Source: Rikenellaceae bacterium (lineage in GTDB: Bacteria > Bacteroidota > Bacteroidia > Bacteroidales > Rikenellaceae). Taken from it: DNA of 64,000 nucleotides. The position numbers and the translations under genes were made by a program. Location of the stretch: NCBI GenBank assembly GCA_015059735.1, contig SUZX01000006.1, forward strand, positions 62,001-126,000, written 5' to 3'. This document shows, piece by piece, positions 44,328 to 53,538 of this stretch. Numbering within the stretch: the stretch's first letter is position 1; every line of letters begins with the position of its first letter. The notes under the pieces are model-generated. The model was not told the origin of the DNA. It worked only from the letters and a program-made list of their open reading frames with translations, and ran no database searches.

Positions 44328-44837
44328 ATGGCACGTGTAATACTTTTGACCGGCGGAAATACCGGTGATATAAAACGAACATTGCAGATGGCACAACAAC
44401 TCATCAACAATCGAGTGGGAGCCGTGTTGCACTGCTCACATCGCTATGAGAGTAAAGCTTGGGGCTTTGAATCGGCCGATAATTTTTCGAATCAGGCATT
44501 GGAGGTTTCTACCGACCTCTCGCCCGAAGAGGTGCTCGACACCATCCAAGAAATCGAACGCACGTTGGGGCGTAATCGCGCTGCCGAGGCGATCGAGAAA
44601 GCTAGCAAGGGAGTCCGCTATACTTCGCGACCGATTGATATCGACATCGCTTTTTACGACGACGAGGTCATCGAAACCGAACAACTGACAATTCCTCATC
44701 CGTTGCTTGCCGAACGAGAGTTTGCTTTGGCTCCACTTAGCGAGATTGTGCGTTCGAAACGCCATCCTGTTACAGGGCTTACCGTTGGCGAAATGTATGA
44801 TGCCTTGCGTGCTAATGGAAACGAAACTGCGGAATGA
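44328..44837 (+). CDS. folK: 2-amino-4-hydroxy-6-hydroxymethyldihydropteridine pyrophosphokinase
   Basis: The 169-residue protein opens with LLTGGNTGDIKRTLQMA, continues with SHRYESKAWGF, and carries the signature RPIDIDIAFYDDEVIE with the metal-binding aspartates near residue 105, followed by IPHPLLAEREFALAPL. HPPK transfers pyrophosphate from ATP to the pterin in folate synthesis. Length is normal. Its stop overlaps the next gene by four bases (ATGA). Confidence 0.93.
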   Translation: MARVILLTGGNTGDIKRTLQMAQQLINNRVGAVLHCSHRYESKAWGFESADNFSNQALEVSTDLSPEEVLDTIQEIERTLGRNRAAEAIEKASKGVRYTSRPIDIDIAFYDDEVIETEQLTIPHPLLAEREFALAPLSEIVRSKRHPVTGLTVGEMYDALRANGNETAE

Positions 44838-45820
44838 AACACATAATTCATGCCCTTTTATCGGTTGTTGCGATTTTGTTCGTGGGGTGTTTCAAGGACA
44901 ACTCCTACGAATCGACCTATGTGCTTAAACCGTTGATTCAGAATATGTCAGTCGATCAGCCGGTGCCGCTTGCCGGTGTGAAAGCCTATGTCTATCCGGT
45001 CGATACGACTCTGTGGGGTATTGCCTCCTACGAAGATGCCGAGGCCGGAATCATCACTTTGAAAGAGGATCCTTCGCAACAGATGACAGCTCCTTCGTCA
45101 GTGGCTGTTCCTTATACCGGCACGACCGATGCCGAGACCTCGGAGGAGGGTGCGGCCGTAGGGGTGGAGAATTGGTTGCAGATGACCATAAATGCCCCAC
45201 AACAGATGATCGTGGCGGTCGATCCCACCCATCGACTCTACGGTTATACCCAGCAGGAGCATATTCTCAATCTGCCGACGGTTTTTGTATCGGTGGTTTT
45301 CCAACTTTGGAAAGAGAACCGCTCGTATAAAAACGGCAATTGGAGTTTTTATAACGACTTTCTCGAAATCCCCACCGAATTGAAAACTTACATCTCGCCG
45401 AAAATCCAAACTGTCGAAGATGGCGAGTTGACAGACCCCACTTCTGCAACGCAGATGCAAGTCTATGCCTATGCTGCCGATACAACCCAATGGTATATCG
45501 CTTCCTACGAAGATGCCCGCAACGGCAAAATTACCTATAAAAGCGATGTTACACAGACCCGCATTGCCCCTACCTATCAGGCCTATCGCGAGAGTTCGGG
45601 ATTATACGGCATGACGGTAACCACCACGCCTTTGATGGTTGTTGTGGTCGATCGTTCGAACCGACTTTATGCCTATTCGAAACAGGACCCCGACCTTTTG
45701 GGTGCGTCGCCCACCTATCCGGTGGTTTTCCGTCTTTGGCGCGATACGTGGATCTCTGTCGAGGAGGGTTGGCGAATTGTGAATGAAAATTTTCGACCCG
45801 AGAATACCGTAACTTTATAA
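44834..45820 (+). CDS. Lipoprotein with an internal tandem repeat, unknown
   Basis: The 328-residue protein has a lipoprotein signal with its cysteine at residue 19 (FVGC), followed by FKDN. The body is two related halves: residues about 48-160 and 210-315 both contain a TTxWxIASYEDA strand, a P-containing loop, a V-rich strand ending in RLYxY and a VVFQLW or VVFRLW strand. I do not know a named family. The twofold repeat suggests a surface or periplasmic binding protein. It is coupled to folK and lies 9 bases before the Ig-like lipoprotein gene. Confidence 0.7.
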   Translation: MKHIIHALLSVVAILFVGCFKDNSYESTYVLKPLIQNMSVDQPVPLAGVKAYVYPVDTTLWGIASYEDAEAGIITLKEDPSQQMTAPSSVAVPYTGTTDAETSEEGAAVGVENWLQMTINAPQQMIVAVDPTHRLYGYTQQEHILNLPTVFVSVVFQLWKENRSYKNGNWSFYNDFLEIPTELKTYISPKIQTVEDGELTDPTSATQMQVYAYAADTTQWYIASYEDARNGKITYKSDVTQTRIAPTYQAYRESSGLYGMTVTTTPLMVVVVDRSNRLYAYSKQDPDLLGASPTYPVVFRLWRDTWISVEEGWRIVNENFRPENTVTL

Positions 45821-45829
45821 TACAAGCCG

Positions 45830-47869
45830 ATGACGCGACAAAAACGACATATTGTTCGGTTGATGCGATTTGCTGTGGCACTGCTCTTCCTGACGGCTTT
45901 TTTGAGCCGTTGTGCCAGCATGATGACCCCGATGGGAGGTCCTCGTGACTCGTTGCCACCGGTGATCGTGCAGATGACTCCCGACAATTTTATGACCAAC
46001 CGCCCGACGGTGGGGCACGATAAGATCTATATCGAGTTCAACGAGTATGTGCAGATCAAAGATCAGCACAAGGAGTTCTTCACTTCACCTCAAACGAAAA
46101 AGAAACCCACGATCACAATCCGAGGACGTGGCGTTGTCGTGCAGTTGCGCGATACTTTGGAGCCGAATACGACCTATGCGCTCAATTTCGGCAGTGCCAT
46201 TCGCGACAACAACGAGAATAACCCTCTCCACTCCATGCGTTATGTCTTCTCCACCGGTCCGGAGATCGACTCGATGGTCATGTCGGGCTATACGGCCGAT
46301 AGCTATAAAGCCGACTCGGTGTCGAAGAGTTTCATTTGGTTTTTTCCGGCCGACTCGGTCGAAAATGTTCCGGAATACGACTCCACCGTCTTCAAATACA
46401 AACCCGCTGTTATCGCGCGTGCCGAAACCAACGGTATCTTCATTGCTCAAAACCTCAAACCGATCGATTATCGCATCTATGCCATCAAAGACGAGAACGA
46501 CAACCAACTATATGAACCCTCTTCCGACAAGATCGGGTTTCTCGATCGGGTCTATAATCCGGCCAAGATGCCCGATTTCTACATGTGGTATGATTCGGTA
46601 CGCAGCTATGTGACAGCCCAGCCGCAGACCTATTTCCGCATGTTCACCGACAAGGCTTTCCGTCGCCAACTCCTCTCGGAAACGGCTCGTCCGTTGCAAC
46701 ACAAAGCCATGCTCTACTTCTCGGCAACACATCCGCAGATCAAACAAATTCGCTTCGACAGCATCCCTGCCGAGGCCGTGATCATCGACCCGCAAACCGT
46801 AGGAAAAGATACCGTTGCGCTGTGGTTCAACGTACCATCGGCCTCGCTGCCCGATTCGCTCAAAGGCGAAATCACCTACCTCAAACACGATACGCTCAAT
46901 CGTTTGCAAGAGGTTACCGAGCCGTTGCAACTTGCATGGCGTTTGGTAGAGACCAAAGCGCAGGAGCGCGAACGTGAAAAACTCGAACGCGAACGTCGCA
47001 AGGCCGAGGAGGCTGGTAAAGAGTGGAAAGAGCCTAAGAAACCTAACCCCTTTGTCTGCAAATATGCCAAATCGGGGGATATCAATCCCGAAAAACCGAT
47101 CACCTTCGATTTCGACTATCCGTTGGTGCGACTCGATTCTTCGTCCGTTGTTCTATCGATAATCGATGACGAGGGGCAGCCGACACGTGTCCCCATACAT
47201 TTCGAGCGCGACACCGCGCAGTTGCGTCGGTGGTATCTGCGGACACGGTGGCAGCCGACCAAAAAATACGAATTGTTGATTCCCTCCGGAGCATTCTCCG
47301 ATATTGCCGGATTCTCCAACGACTCGATTGCCGAGAACTATACGGTTTACGATCCTGAAAATTTCGCTACGGTAAAGATTCGTGTGCAAGGTCGCGATTC
47401 CATGAAATATATCGTCCAGTTGCTTGGCAACTCCGGACAGGTCGAGCAGGAGCGTACGGGGGTCACAACCGGAGAGATACAATTCAACTATGTTCCGGCC
47501 GGTGATATCAAATTCCGTGTTGTCGAGGATCTTAACGGTAACGGACGTTGGGATACGGGCAACGTTGTGGAACGTCGCCAACCCGAACGTACCGAGATGT
47601 ATGTCAACGATGCCGGAGAGGATACTTTTGCCACGAAGAAGAATTGGGAGATCGAATTTACGATGGATCTGCAAAAACTCTTCGCGCCGATGACTATGGA
47701 GTCGTTGTCGCGAATGCTCGACGATCGGGAACTCCAACGTTTGCGTCTTGAAGCCGAAAAACGTGCGAAGGAGGGCAATCGCAAGTCGCAGAATTCCCGC
47801 AACATTGAAGACCAATCGCGTATCAACAACAGTTTCAACGCCACAGGCGGCATGTTTAACCTCAGATAA
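45830..47869 (+). CDS. Ig-like (SbsA/Big_5) lipoprotein
   Basis: The 679-residue lipoprotein has a basic start and a lipid cysteine at about 28 (LSRCASMM). The segment MGGPRDSLPPVIVQMTPDN begins a Big_5-type Ig-like domain (about 40-145) that is common in a conserved Bacteroidetes envelope protein. The middle part is beta-rich, a charged coiled stretch (LERERRKAEEAGKE) lies near residue 390, and more beta strands follow. The C-terminus is polar and Asn-rich. It is probably located at the outer membrane; the function is unknown. The outer-membrane barrel gene follows 8 bases later. Confidence 0.75.
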   Translation: MTRQKRHIVRLMRFAVALLFLTAFLSRCASMMTPMGGPRDSLPPVIVQMTPDNFMTNRPTVGHDKIYIEFNEYVQIKDQHKEFFTSPQTKKKPTITIRGRGVVVQLRDTLEPNTTYALNFGSAIRDNNENNPLHSMRYVFSTGPEIDSMVMSGYTADSYKADSVSKSFIWFFPADSVENVPEYDSTVFKYKPAVIARAETNGIFIAQNLKPIDYRIYAIKDENDNQLYEPSSDKIGFLDRVYNPAKMPDFYMWYDSVRSYVTAQPQTYFRMFTDKAFRRQLLSETARPLQHKAMLYFSATHPQIKQIRFDSIPAEAVIIDPQTVGKDTVALWFNVPSASLPDSLKGEITYLKHDTLNRLQEVTEPLQLAWRLVETKAQEREREKLERERRKAEEAGKEWKEPKKPNPFVCKYAKSGDINPEKPITFDFDYPLVRLDSSSVVLSIIDDEGQPTRVPIHFERDTAQLRRWYLRTRWQPTKKYELLIPSGAFSDIAGFSNDSIAENYTVYDPENFATVKIRVQGRDSMKYIVQLLGNSGQVEQERTGVTTGEIQFNYVPAGDIKFRVVEDLNGNGRWDTGNVVERRQPERTEMYVNDAGEDTFATKKNWEIEFTMDLQKLFAPMTMESLSRMLDDRELQRLRLEAEKRAKEGNRKSQNSRNIEDQSRINNSFNATGGMFNLR

Positions 47870-47877
47870 CCGAAGCC

Positions 47878-48702
47878 ATGAAGAAATATCTTATAATTGC
47901 CGTGTGTTTATTCGTGTCGCTTGCTGGTTGGCAAGGGGTAAAGGCGCAGCATACACTCGGATTTACGATGGGCTACGGCATGGCCAACGGTCGTTTTCAG
48001 CCTCAGCAGGAGATGCGGGCCATTTGGGGGACATACAGTGGCGGTGTGACGTGGCGTTATTATGGCAAACAACGTATTGTTGGCGGTTTCGGTATTGATC
48101 TTGAATTTGTTCAACAGGGGTTTTCGTTTGCCACAAATGCCTCGCTGGTCGAGGATAAAAACGACAAGACCGCGTTGCTCTATTACACTCGCAAGATCAA
48201 TACCCTTATGCTTCCGATCGTTTGGCAACCCCACGTCTATATGTTCAAACATCGCTTGCGCCTCTACATGGAGGCCGCCGCGACCTTTTCCTATAATCTC
48301 TCCTCCACATGGGAACAGGAAGATTGGGTTGATCCCAAAACACAAGGAGAAAAGAAAACTACCGGTGGTACTTACGATTTCAAATTGGCGCGCGATAATC
48401 GTTGGGGCTACGGCTTGGCCGGAGGTGCGGGATTATCCTTGCTTATCAAGCAGTTTGAGTTGAATTTCCGTGCTCGTTACTATTTCGGTTATTCGGATAT
48501 TGTGCGTAACCGCAACAAGTATGCAAACAATGCCGAAGATGGGCCGGAGAACCCCTTCTATTCTACCCCGATGCGTTCGCCGCTCGACAACCTTACCATC
48601 TCGATCGGTTTGAGCTATCGATTCAATAAGGAGGGGTTCGAAACATGGAAACCCCGTCCGAAACGCTCTAAAAACAAAGAAGTCTTCAAATACGGATTAT
48701 AA
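47878..48702 (+). CDS. Outer-membrane beta-barrel protein (PorT-like)
   Basis: The 274-residue protein has a signal peptide (about 1-23, ending VKAQH). It then shows alternating hydrophobic strands with Gly and aromatic residues, for example HTLGFTMGYGMANG and NLTISIGLSYRF near the C-terminal end, as in eight- to ten-strand barrels of the PorT/OmpW type. The last 25 residues are basic and polar. Its position directly after the Ig-like lipoprotein gene suggests the two work at the same site (inference). Confidence 0.72.
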   Translation: MKKYLIIAVCLFVSLAGWQGVKAQHTLGFTMGYGMANGRFQPQQEMRAIWGTYSGGVTWRYYGKQRIVGGFGIDLEFVQQGFSFATNASLVEDKNDKTALLYYTRKINTLMLPIVWQPHVYMFKHRLRLYMEAAATFSYNLSSTWEQEDWVDPKTQGEKKTTGGTYDFKLARDNRWGYGLAGGAGLSLLIKQFELNFRARYYFGYSDIVRNRNKYANNAEDGPENPFYSTPMRSPLDNLTISIGLSYRFNKEGFETWKPRPKRSKNKEVFKYGL

Positions 48703-48716
48703 TCGTGTCTACAAAT

Positions 48717-49055
48717 ATGGAAAACACCCGTCAACAGAAAATCGCCAAACAGATTCAGAAAGATATTGCTGAGATTCTCCAACAGGAGCTTCCCGAAGTG
48801 GTGCGCGGATCGCTCGTTACGGTTACAGCTGTGCGCGTGTCACCCGATTTTGCTTATGCCAAAATCTATGTCAGCGTCTTTCCGTTCGATCGCAATGCCG
48901 CAATCATGGAGTCGCTCAATCGCCATGTCCGTCCGATTCGCGGATTCCTCGGTCAACGTTTGCGTAACCAAATCAAAAACATTCCCGAACTGCAATTCTT
49001 CCTCGACGATTCGCTCGAATATATCGAACATATCGACGATGCCTTGAAACGTTAA
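48717..49055 (+). CDS. rbfA: Ribosome-binding factor A
   Basis: The protein has 112 residues from the ATG at 48717; a GTG at 48705 would add four. It has the single KH-like fold of RbfA: RQQKIAKQIQKDIAEILQQE, VRVSPDFAYAKIYVSVFP and a C-terminal LQFFLDDSLEYIEHID. RbfA helps late 30S subunit assembly and growth in the cold. The permease gene follows after 68 bases. Confidence 0.93.
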   Translation: MENTRQQKIAKQIQKDIAEILQQELPEVVRGSLVTVTAVRVSPDFAYAKIYVSVFPFDRNAAIMESLNRHVRPIRGFLGQRLRNQIKNIPELQFFLDDSLEYIEHIDDALKR

Positions 49056-49123
49056 TAACAGGTAATACCAATTGTTGGCGATGTTGCAATGTTGCTTGAC
49101 AATTGAATTATTTTAACCTTCCG

Positions 49124-50326
49124 ATGAATCTCTCACACCTCTTTGCTCGCCGCTACCTCTTCTCGGCCGGTTCCCGATCGGTTGTCAATCTGATCTCGGG
49201 GCTGAGTGTCGTGGCTGTGGCAGTCCCCGTTGCAGCAATGATCGTCTTGTTGTCGATCTTCAACGGATTCGAGGTGTTGGCGCGGTCGATGTGCTCGGCC
49301 TTCGATGCCGACTTGACCGTAACACCTCGCGAGGGTGTGGTTTTTGCCGCTGCGGATATCGATGCCACGACCATCAAACAACTTTCGGGGGTCGATGCTC
49401 TCTCTTTTGTTTTGGAACAAAGCGTATTGTTGGAGCACAACGGACAGCAGGCTACCGCCACGTTGCGTGGTGTGGATGATTCCTATAAATATGTCGTACC
49501 GCTTGGTGATGCCCTCTCTGTTGGCAGCAGTCGCGTACATGTGGGCGATCTCGAACGGTTGGTCATGGGACAGACTATGGCGTGGCAGTTGGGTGTCCGC
49601 ACGCTGGCTGATGCTGATATTGCCACATATGCCGTGCGGCGGGAGTCGTTCTCTTCGTTGTTGCCTTTCGATAACTATACCCGTCGCGTAGTTCCTGTTG
49701 GAGGGGTTTATACCCTCGATTTGGCTACCGAACGAACCTACGTTTTGGCTTCGTTGCGCTTGGTGCAGGAATTGTGCGGTTATTCGGGGCGGGTTTCGGC
49801 TTTGTTGTTGCGTGTCGCATCCGATGCCGATCCCGAAATCGTGCGTCGAGAGGTGGCTGCGGTGCTTGGCGATGGTTTTCGAGTGCGTACCCGTTATGAA
49901 CTGAAAGCCTCGTTTTATCGAATCATGACCTACGAAAAGTGGGGAATCTTCTTCATCTCGCTGTTGGTGTTGGTTGTGGCGTCGTTCTCGGTGGTGGGCG
50001 CGTTGTCGATGCTTGTCGTCGATAAGCGTCGCGATATAGCCACATTGCGAGCTTTGGGAGCTGATTGGCCTTTTGTGCGATCGGTTTTCCGTAACGAAGG
50101 CCTGCTTATTTGCGCACTCGGTGGCGGTATCGGTGTGGTGCTGGGTGTGATTTTGAGCCTTTCCCAGCAATATTTTGGTATCATCGAGTTGCCGACCGAA
50201 ACTTTTCTCACCAAGAGCTATCCGGTGGAGTTTCGTCTATCCGATCTGCTTGCTGTGGCAGTGGCATTCTCCGGTGTGGCCTTTATTTTTTCGGATATTA
50301 CCGTGCGTAGCATGATTAAACGATAA
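49124..50326 (+). CDS. LolC/LolE-type ABC transporter permease (FtsX family)
   Basis: The protein has 400 residues from the ATG at 49124. One membrane helix (about 23-50) is followed by a MacB-like periplasmic domain (about 55-260) and three C-terminal helices (about 275-300, 320-345 and 370-390), the standard LolC/E plan. It resembles permeases that release lipoproteins from the inner membrane. The matching ATPase (LolD) is not in the window. It is followed 7 bases later by the DUF4296 gene. Confidence 0.85.
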   Translation: MNLSHLFARRYLFSAGSRSVVNLISGLSVVAVAVPVAAMIVLLSIFNGFEVLARSMCSAFDADLTVTPREGVVFAAADIDATTIKQLSGVDALSFVLEQSVLLEHNGQQATATLRGVDDSYKYVVPLGDALSVGSSRVHVGDLERLVMGQTMAWQLGVRTLADADIATYAVRRESFSSLLPFDNYTRRVVPVGGVYTLDLATERTYVLASLRLVQELCGYSGRVSALLLRVASDADPEIVRREVAAVLGDGFRVRTRYELKASFYRIMTYEKWGIFFISLLVLVVASFSVVGALSMLVVDKRRDIATLRALGADWPFVRSVFRNEGLLICALGGGIGVVLGVILSLSQQYFGIIELPTETFLTKSYPVEFRLSDLLAVAVAFSGVAFIFSDITVRSMIKR

Positions 50327-50333
50327 CATCTCT

Positions 50334-51173
50334 ATGAAGCGATTTTCAGCGATAATCTTTGCAGTTCTGATCTTTCTTGCCGGCTCCTGTGCACGTCATA
50401 CGATCATCTCCGACGATGAGTTGGCGCAGATCTTCCACGATGCGTTTTTGGCCAATGCCTATATCGAAGATCGGTCGTTCGGCGAACAGCGGATGCGTTT
50501 TGATTCGTTGAACATCTACGAACCGATATTTGCCCGCTATGGCTATACAACCAGTGATGTGCAATATACCATCGGCAACTTTTCGAAACGTAAGAGTGCT
50601 CGTTTGGGCGATGTTGTGGAACGGGCAATTGTCATGTTGGAGCGTGAAAGCAAACTCTACGAACACGAAGTCGCCATCCTCGACACGATCGATCAGGTGG
50701 CATTGCGCACCTTTACACGCCCAATTTTTACCGACAGCCTCATTCGGTTATCACGTTTGCGCGATACGTCGAAACTGCGACTCTGTTTCGATGTCCGCGC
50801 AGGTGAGTATTTGATCCAATTCCGTTATAAAATCGATTCGCTCGATCGGAATAAAAAGGGGTTGCGGACAAGGGCTTGGTTCGAAAATCGCGATGGTAAG
50901 CAGATTCTACCCTATAACTATACCATGCGACCCAACCGCGATCTGCAATTCTCTCGTCGCATGAAAGCCGATACCTCGCACCGCAAGTTGTGCCTTGATA
51001 TTGTTCTTTTCAACGACAAACCTCAACGACCATCGGTGACGATTCGTGATTTGGAGATTCAATATATCCCCCAAGCGACGATCGCTGTCGATAGCCTTTA
51101 TTTGAAACAACTCGACATACGCCTTTTTGCCGATGAGTTCTTCTCCGGAATTCAACCGAAAGACAGCCTCTAA
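50334..51173 (+). CDS. DUF4296 lipoprotein
   Basis: The 279-residue protein has a lipoprotein signal with its cysteine at residue 19 (LAGSC). The first 100 residues match the helical DUF4296 domain (DDELAQIFHDAFLANAYIED, then YGYTTSDVQYTIGNFSKR). The rest is beta-rich and has no recognised family. DUF4296 proteins are widespread in Bacteroidales, and their role is unknown. The last 41 bases overlap the next gene in another frame. Confidence 0.8.
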   Translation: MKRFSAIIFAVLIFLAGSCARHTIISDDELAQIFHDAFLANAYIEDRSFGEQRMRFDSLNIYEPIFARYGYTTSDVQYTIGNFSKRKSARLGDVVERAIVMLERESKLYEHEVAILDTIDQVALRTFTRPIFTDSLIRLSRLRDTSKLRLCFDVRAGEYLIQFRYKIDSLDRNKKGLRTRAWFENRDGKQILPYNYTMRPNRDLQFSRRMKADTSHRKLCLDIVLFNDKPQRPSVTIRDLEIQYIPQATIAVDSLYLKQLDIRLFADEFFSGIQPKDSL

Positions 51174-51492
51174 CCTGCTTTGGACTCCCGAAGGGTTGGT
51201 GCGCAATCCGCTTGTCGAGTGGGATGCAGAGGGGCATGTTGTGTCGCTTAGAACGTGCGATGCTCCCGATCGTGAACCTTTCACCGAGTTTCTGGCCGGC
51301 CTGCTTGTCCTCGATTTCCCGTGCGATATTCGGGCAACGCTTGCCCACATGCAGTGCAATGCGGATATTCCTCTTCCTGTCTTACTTTCTCGTTTATGTC
51401 CTGCGGAGGAGAGAATCCCCGTTGTGATCTCCGGAATCGATTACGAAACGATGCAACTGACGGCCAATACTCGTATAACGCCTGTGCTTTGA
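51133..51492 (+). CDS. Small protein of unknown function overlapping the DUF4296 gene
   Basis: The protein has 119 residues from the ATG at 51133; the first 13 codons overlap the end of the DUF4296 gene. It has no signal peptide. The block LLWTPEGLVRNPLVEWDAEG resembles the opening strand of amidohydrolase-like proteins, but no metal-binding motif is present. It is possibly a shortened member of that group. It is closed by a hairpin terminator. Confidence 0.55.
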   Translation: MSSSPEFNRKTASNLLWTPEGLVRNPLVEWDAEGHVVSLRTCDAPDREPFTEFLAGLLVLDFPCDIRATLAHMQCNADIPLPVLLSRLCPAEERIPVVISGIDYETMQLTANTRITPVL

Positions 51493-51541
51493 AAACAAAA
51501 GCAACAAAATTGCATGCAGCCGTGAAAAGCTCTTTATAAAC

Positions 51542-51573
51542 CAACAGCCAGCTCCCGAAAGAGCCGGCTGTTG
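51542..51573. terminator. Hairpin terminator between convergent genes
   Basis: Arms 51542-51554 and 51561-51573 form a 13-base stem with one mismatch and a 6-base loop. It lies between the small + strand gene (ends 51492) and the GH2 gene (ends 51593). Confidence 0.65.
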
Positions 51574-51592
51574 CCATTCTTGCGATCATCCG

Positions 51593-53410
51593 TTATTTGA
51601 GCGAGTTGCAGATCCGCTCGTTGATCTTGCGAATACGCTCCATATCGACTTTGATTTTTTTGCGGTCGTAAGTGATCAGGCCGTTTACCTCGATCTCTAC
51701 GTCGGTGGTTTGGGTGTAAACCGCTCCCGAGTAGCCACGCTTGATCTGCTGATAGAGCATGTCGGCATATTTCTCATAGGTGTCGGTCACCTCTTTCTCC
51801 GACTTCAACCGAATATATCCCCAGTTGCGATCCGGTGCCCACAGGTGGCCTTTCATGACATAGCCAATACCTCCATATTCACCCAACACGGTGGCTCGCT
51901 TGGTGTCGAGCAGGATGAGTTCAGGATGTGGATAGTTGTGCATGTCGAGCATGTCGCCTGTGTGGTAGTGGTTACCGCCGCTGGCGGGATTGACCAACCG
52001 CGAGGGGTCGTAAGCCTTTGTCCACTCAGCAATCTCCACCGTTTTGAATTGCCCCCAAGCCTCGTTGAACGGTACCCATACACCAATCGAGGCCGACCAA
52101 TGGAGTGCATCGATGATCTCTTTCCACTCCTTGCGGAAGTTGTTCTCCGACTCTACGGTGCGGTGCGCCTCTTCCCCCGTGAAGTAGCGTTTGTTCTGCC
52201 ATTGCGGGTTGTTGCCGCCACTGGGCATATCCTGCCAAACCACGACACCCAATCGGTCGCAGTGGTAGTACCAACGTGCCGGCTCGACTTTGACGTGCTT
52301 GCGGATCATGTTGTAACCCATCTCTTTGGTTTTGATGATGTCGAATACCAAAGCTTCGTCGGTCGGTGCGGTGTATAGGCCGTCGGGCCACCACCCTTGA
52401 TCCAACGGCCCGAATTGGAACATCGGCTTGTTGTTCAGTTGCAGACGGACAATACCTTGTTGATCCTTGCCAATTGAGAATTTACGCATGGCGGTATAGC
52501 TCTGTACGCGGTCCAAAACTTTTCCATTGCGCAGGAGTGTAACTTCCATGTCGTAGAGGAACGGTGAGTCGGGACTCCACAATTTCGGTTCGGCAATGTT
52601 CACCTCGACCGCAGCACTGCCCAATGCGCGACCTGCGGCTACCTGCTTGCCACCATCAAGGATGCGAACTTCGACCAAATCGTCGGGTTGGGCTTGGCTG
52701 ATCGTTGTCTCGATGCGGAAGAGTTTGCGATCCAAATCGGGAGTTGTACGCAGTTGCTTGATGTATTGTTGCGGCACGGCTTCAAGCCATACGGTTTGCC
52801 AAATGCCGCTTACGGCAGTGTACCAGATCGATCGGGGTTTGCTTGTTTGCTTGCCACGTGGTTGGAAACTCTTTTCCGTGGGATCCCAAACCCGTACTTT
52901 CACCTCGTTTTCGCCCTTTTTCAGTGCAGCCGTGATGTCGAATTCAAAGGGGGTGTAACCGCCTGTGTGAGAGCCGATGCTGATGCCGTTGACCCAAACG
53001 TCGGTTTTCCAATCTACCGCTCCGAAGTGCAACAATACACGTTTCCCGCTCCATTTGGCTGGAACCGTAAAGGTACGGTTATACCATAACTCGTTATTGT
53101 TGCCCAATGATTTTCCGACCCCCGAAAGGCTCGATTCGACGGCAAATGGTACAAGGATCTTTCCGTTGTATTGCGTTGGCTTTTCGCCCAACGGAGCGAT
53201 GGCATAATCCCACAAACCGTTGAGGTTGATCCACCCGTTCGGGTCTTGTGTACGCGTCATTTGCGGACGCGGATACTCGGGTAAAACATGTTGCGGATCG
53301 ACTTTTTCAGCCCATTCGGTGCGAATCCGATTGCCGACAGGTTGCCATTGAGCGGAAACGGTTGTCGTGATCAGAACAGCAAAAATCGCAAAAACAAGGT
53401 TTTTCTTCAT
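51593..53410 (-). CDS. Glycoside hydrolase family 2 enzyme (beta-galactosidase/glucuronidase-like)
   Basis: The 605-residue exported enzyme has a signal peptide (about 1-20, ending VSAQW). A jelly-roll sugar-binding domain (about 50-220, with RVLLHFGAVDWKTDVWVNG) and an Ig-like domain (about 225-325) precede a TIM barrel. Its acid/base is in VWVPFNEAWGQF and its nucleophile Glu is in TVLGEYGGIG. It is shorter than LacZ-type enzymes and matches the compact GH2 group of Bacteroidetes. Which beta-linked sugar it removes is unclear. It has its own -7 element and no glycan cluster around it. Confidence 0.87.
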   Translation of the reverse strand: MKKNLVFAIFAVLITTTVSAQWQPVGNRIRTEWAEKVDPQHVLPEYPRPQMTRTQDPNGWINLNGLWDYAIAPLGEKPTQYNGKILVPFAVESSLSGVGKSLGNNNELWYNRTFTVPAKWSGKRVLLHFGAVDWKTDVWVNGISIGSHTGGYTPFEFDITAALKKGENEVKVRVWDPTEKSFQPRGKQTSKPRSIWYTAVSGIWQTVWLEAVPQQYIKQLRTTPDLDRKLFRIETTISQAQPDDLVEVRILDGGKQVAAGRALGSAAVEVNIAEPKLWSPDSPFLYDMEVTLLRNGKVLDRVQSYTAMRKFSIGKDQQGIVRLQLNNKPMFQFGPLDQGWWPDGLYTAPTDEALVFDIIKTKEMGYNMIRKHVKVEPARWYYHCDRLGVVVWQDMPSGGNNPQWQNKRYFTGEEAHRTVESENNFRKEWKEIIDALHWSASIGVWVPFNEAWGQFKTVEIAEWTKAYDPSRLVNPASGGNHYHTGDMLDMHNYPHPELILLDTKRATVLGEYGGIGYVMKGHLWAPDRNWGYIRLKSEKEVTDTYEKYADMLYQQIKRGYSGAVYTQTTDVEIEVNGLITYDRKKIKVDMERIRKINERICNSLK

Positions 53411-53452
53411 GGTATTAGAGGTTTTGTAATTCGGTTTTAGAAGGTGTCAATG

Positions 53453-53460
53453 CAAAGTTA
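53453..53460 (-). promoter_or_regulatory. -7 element for the GH2 gene
   Basis: The minus strand reads TAACTTTG (TAnnTTTG). A start near 53446 gives a leader of about 36 bases before the ATG at 53410. Confidence 0.55.
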
Positions 53461-53538
53461 GCGAAATTCTTCAATAAATTAGCTGTTAATCCGATTAAAA
53501 CACATAAAAAGAGGAGGATACAATTTATTCAGCGTTGT

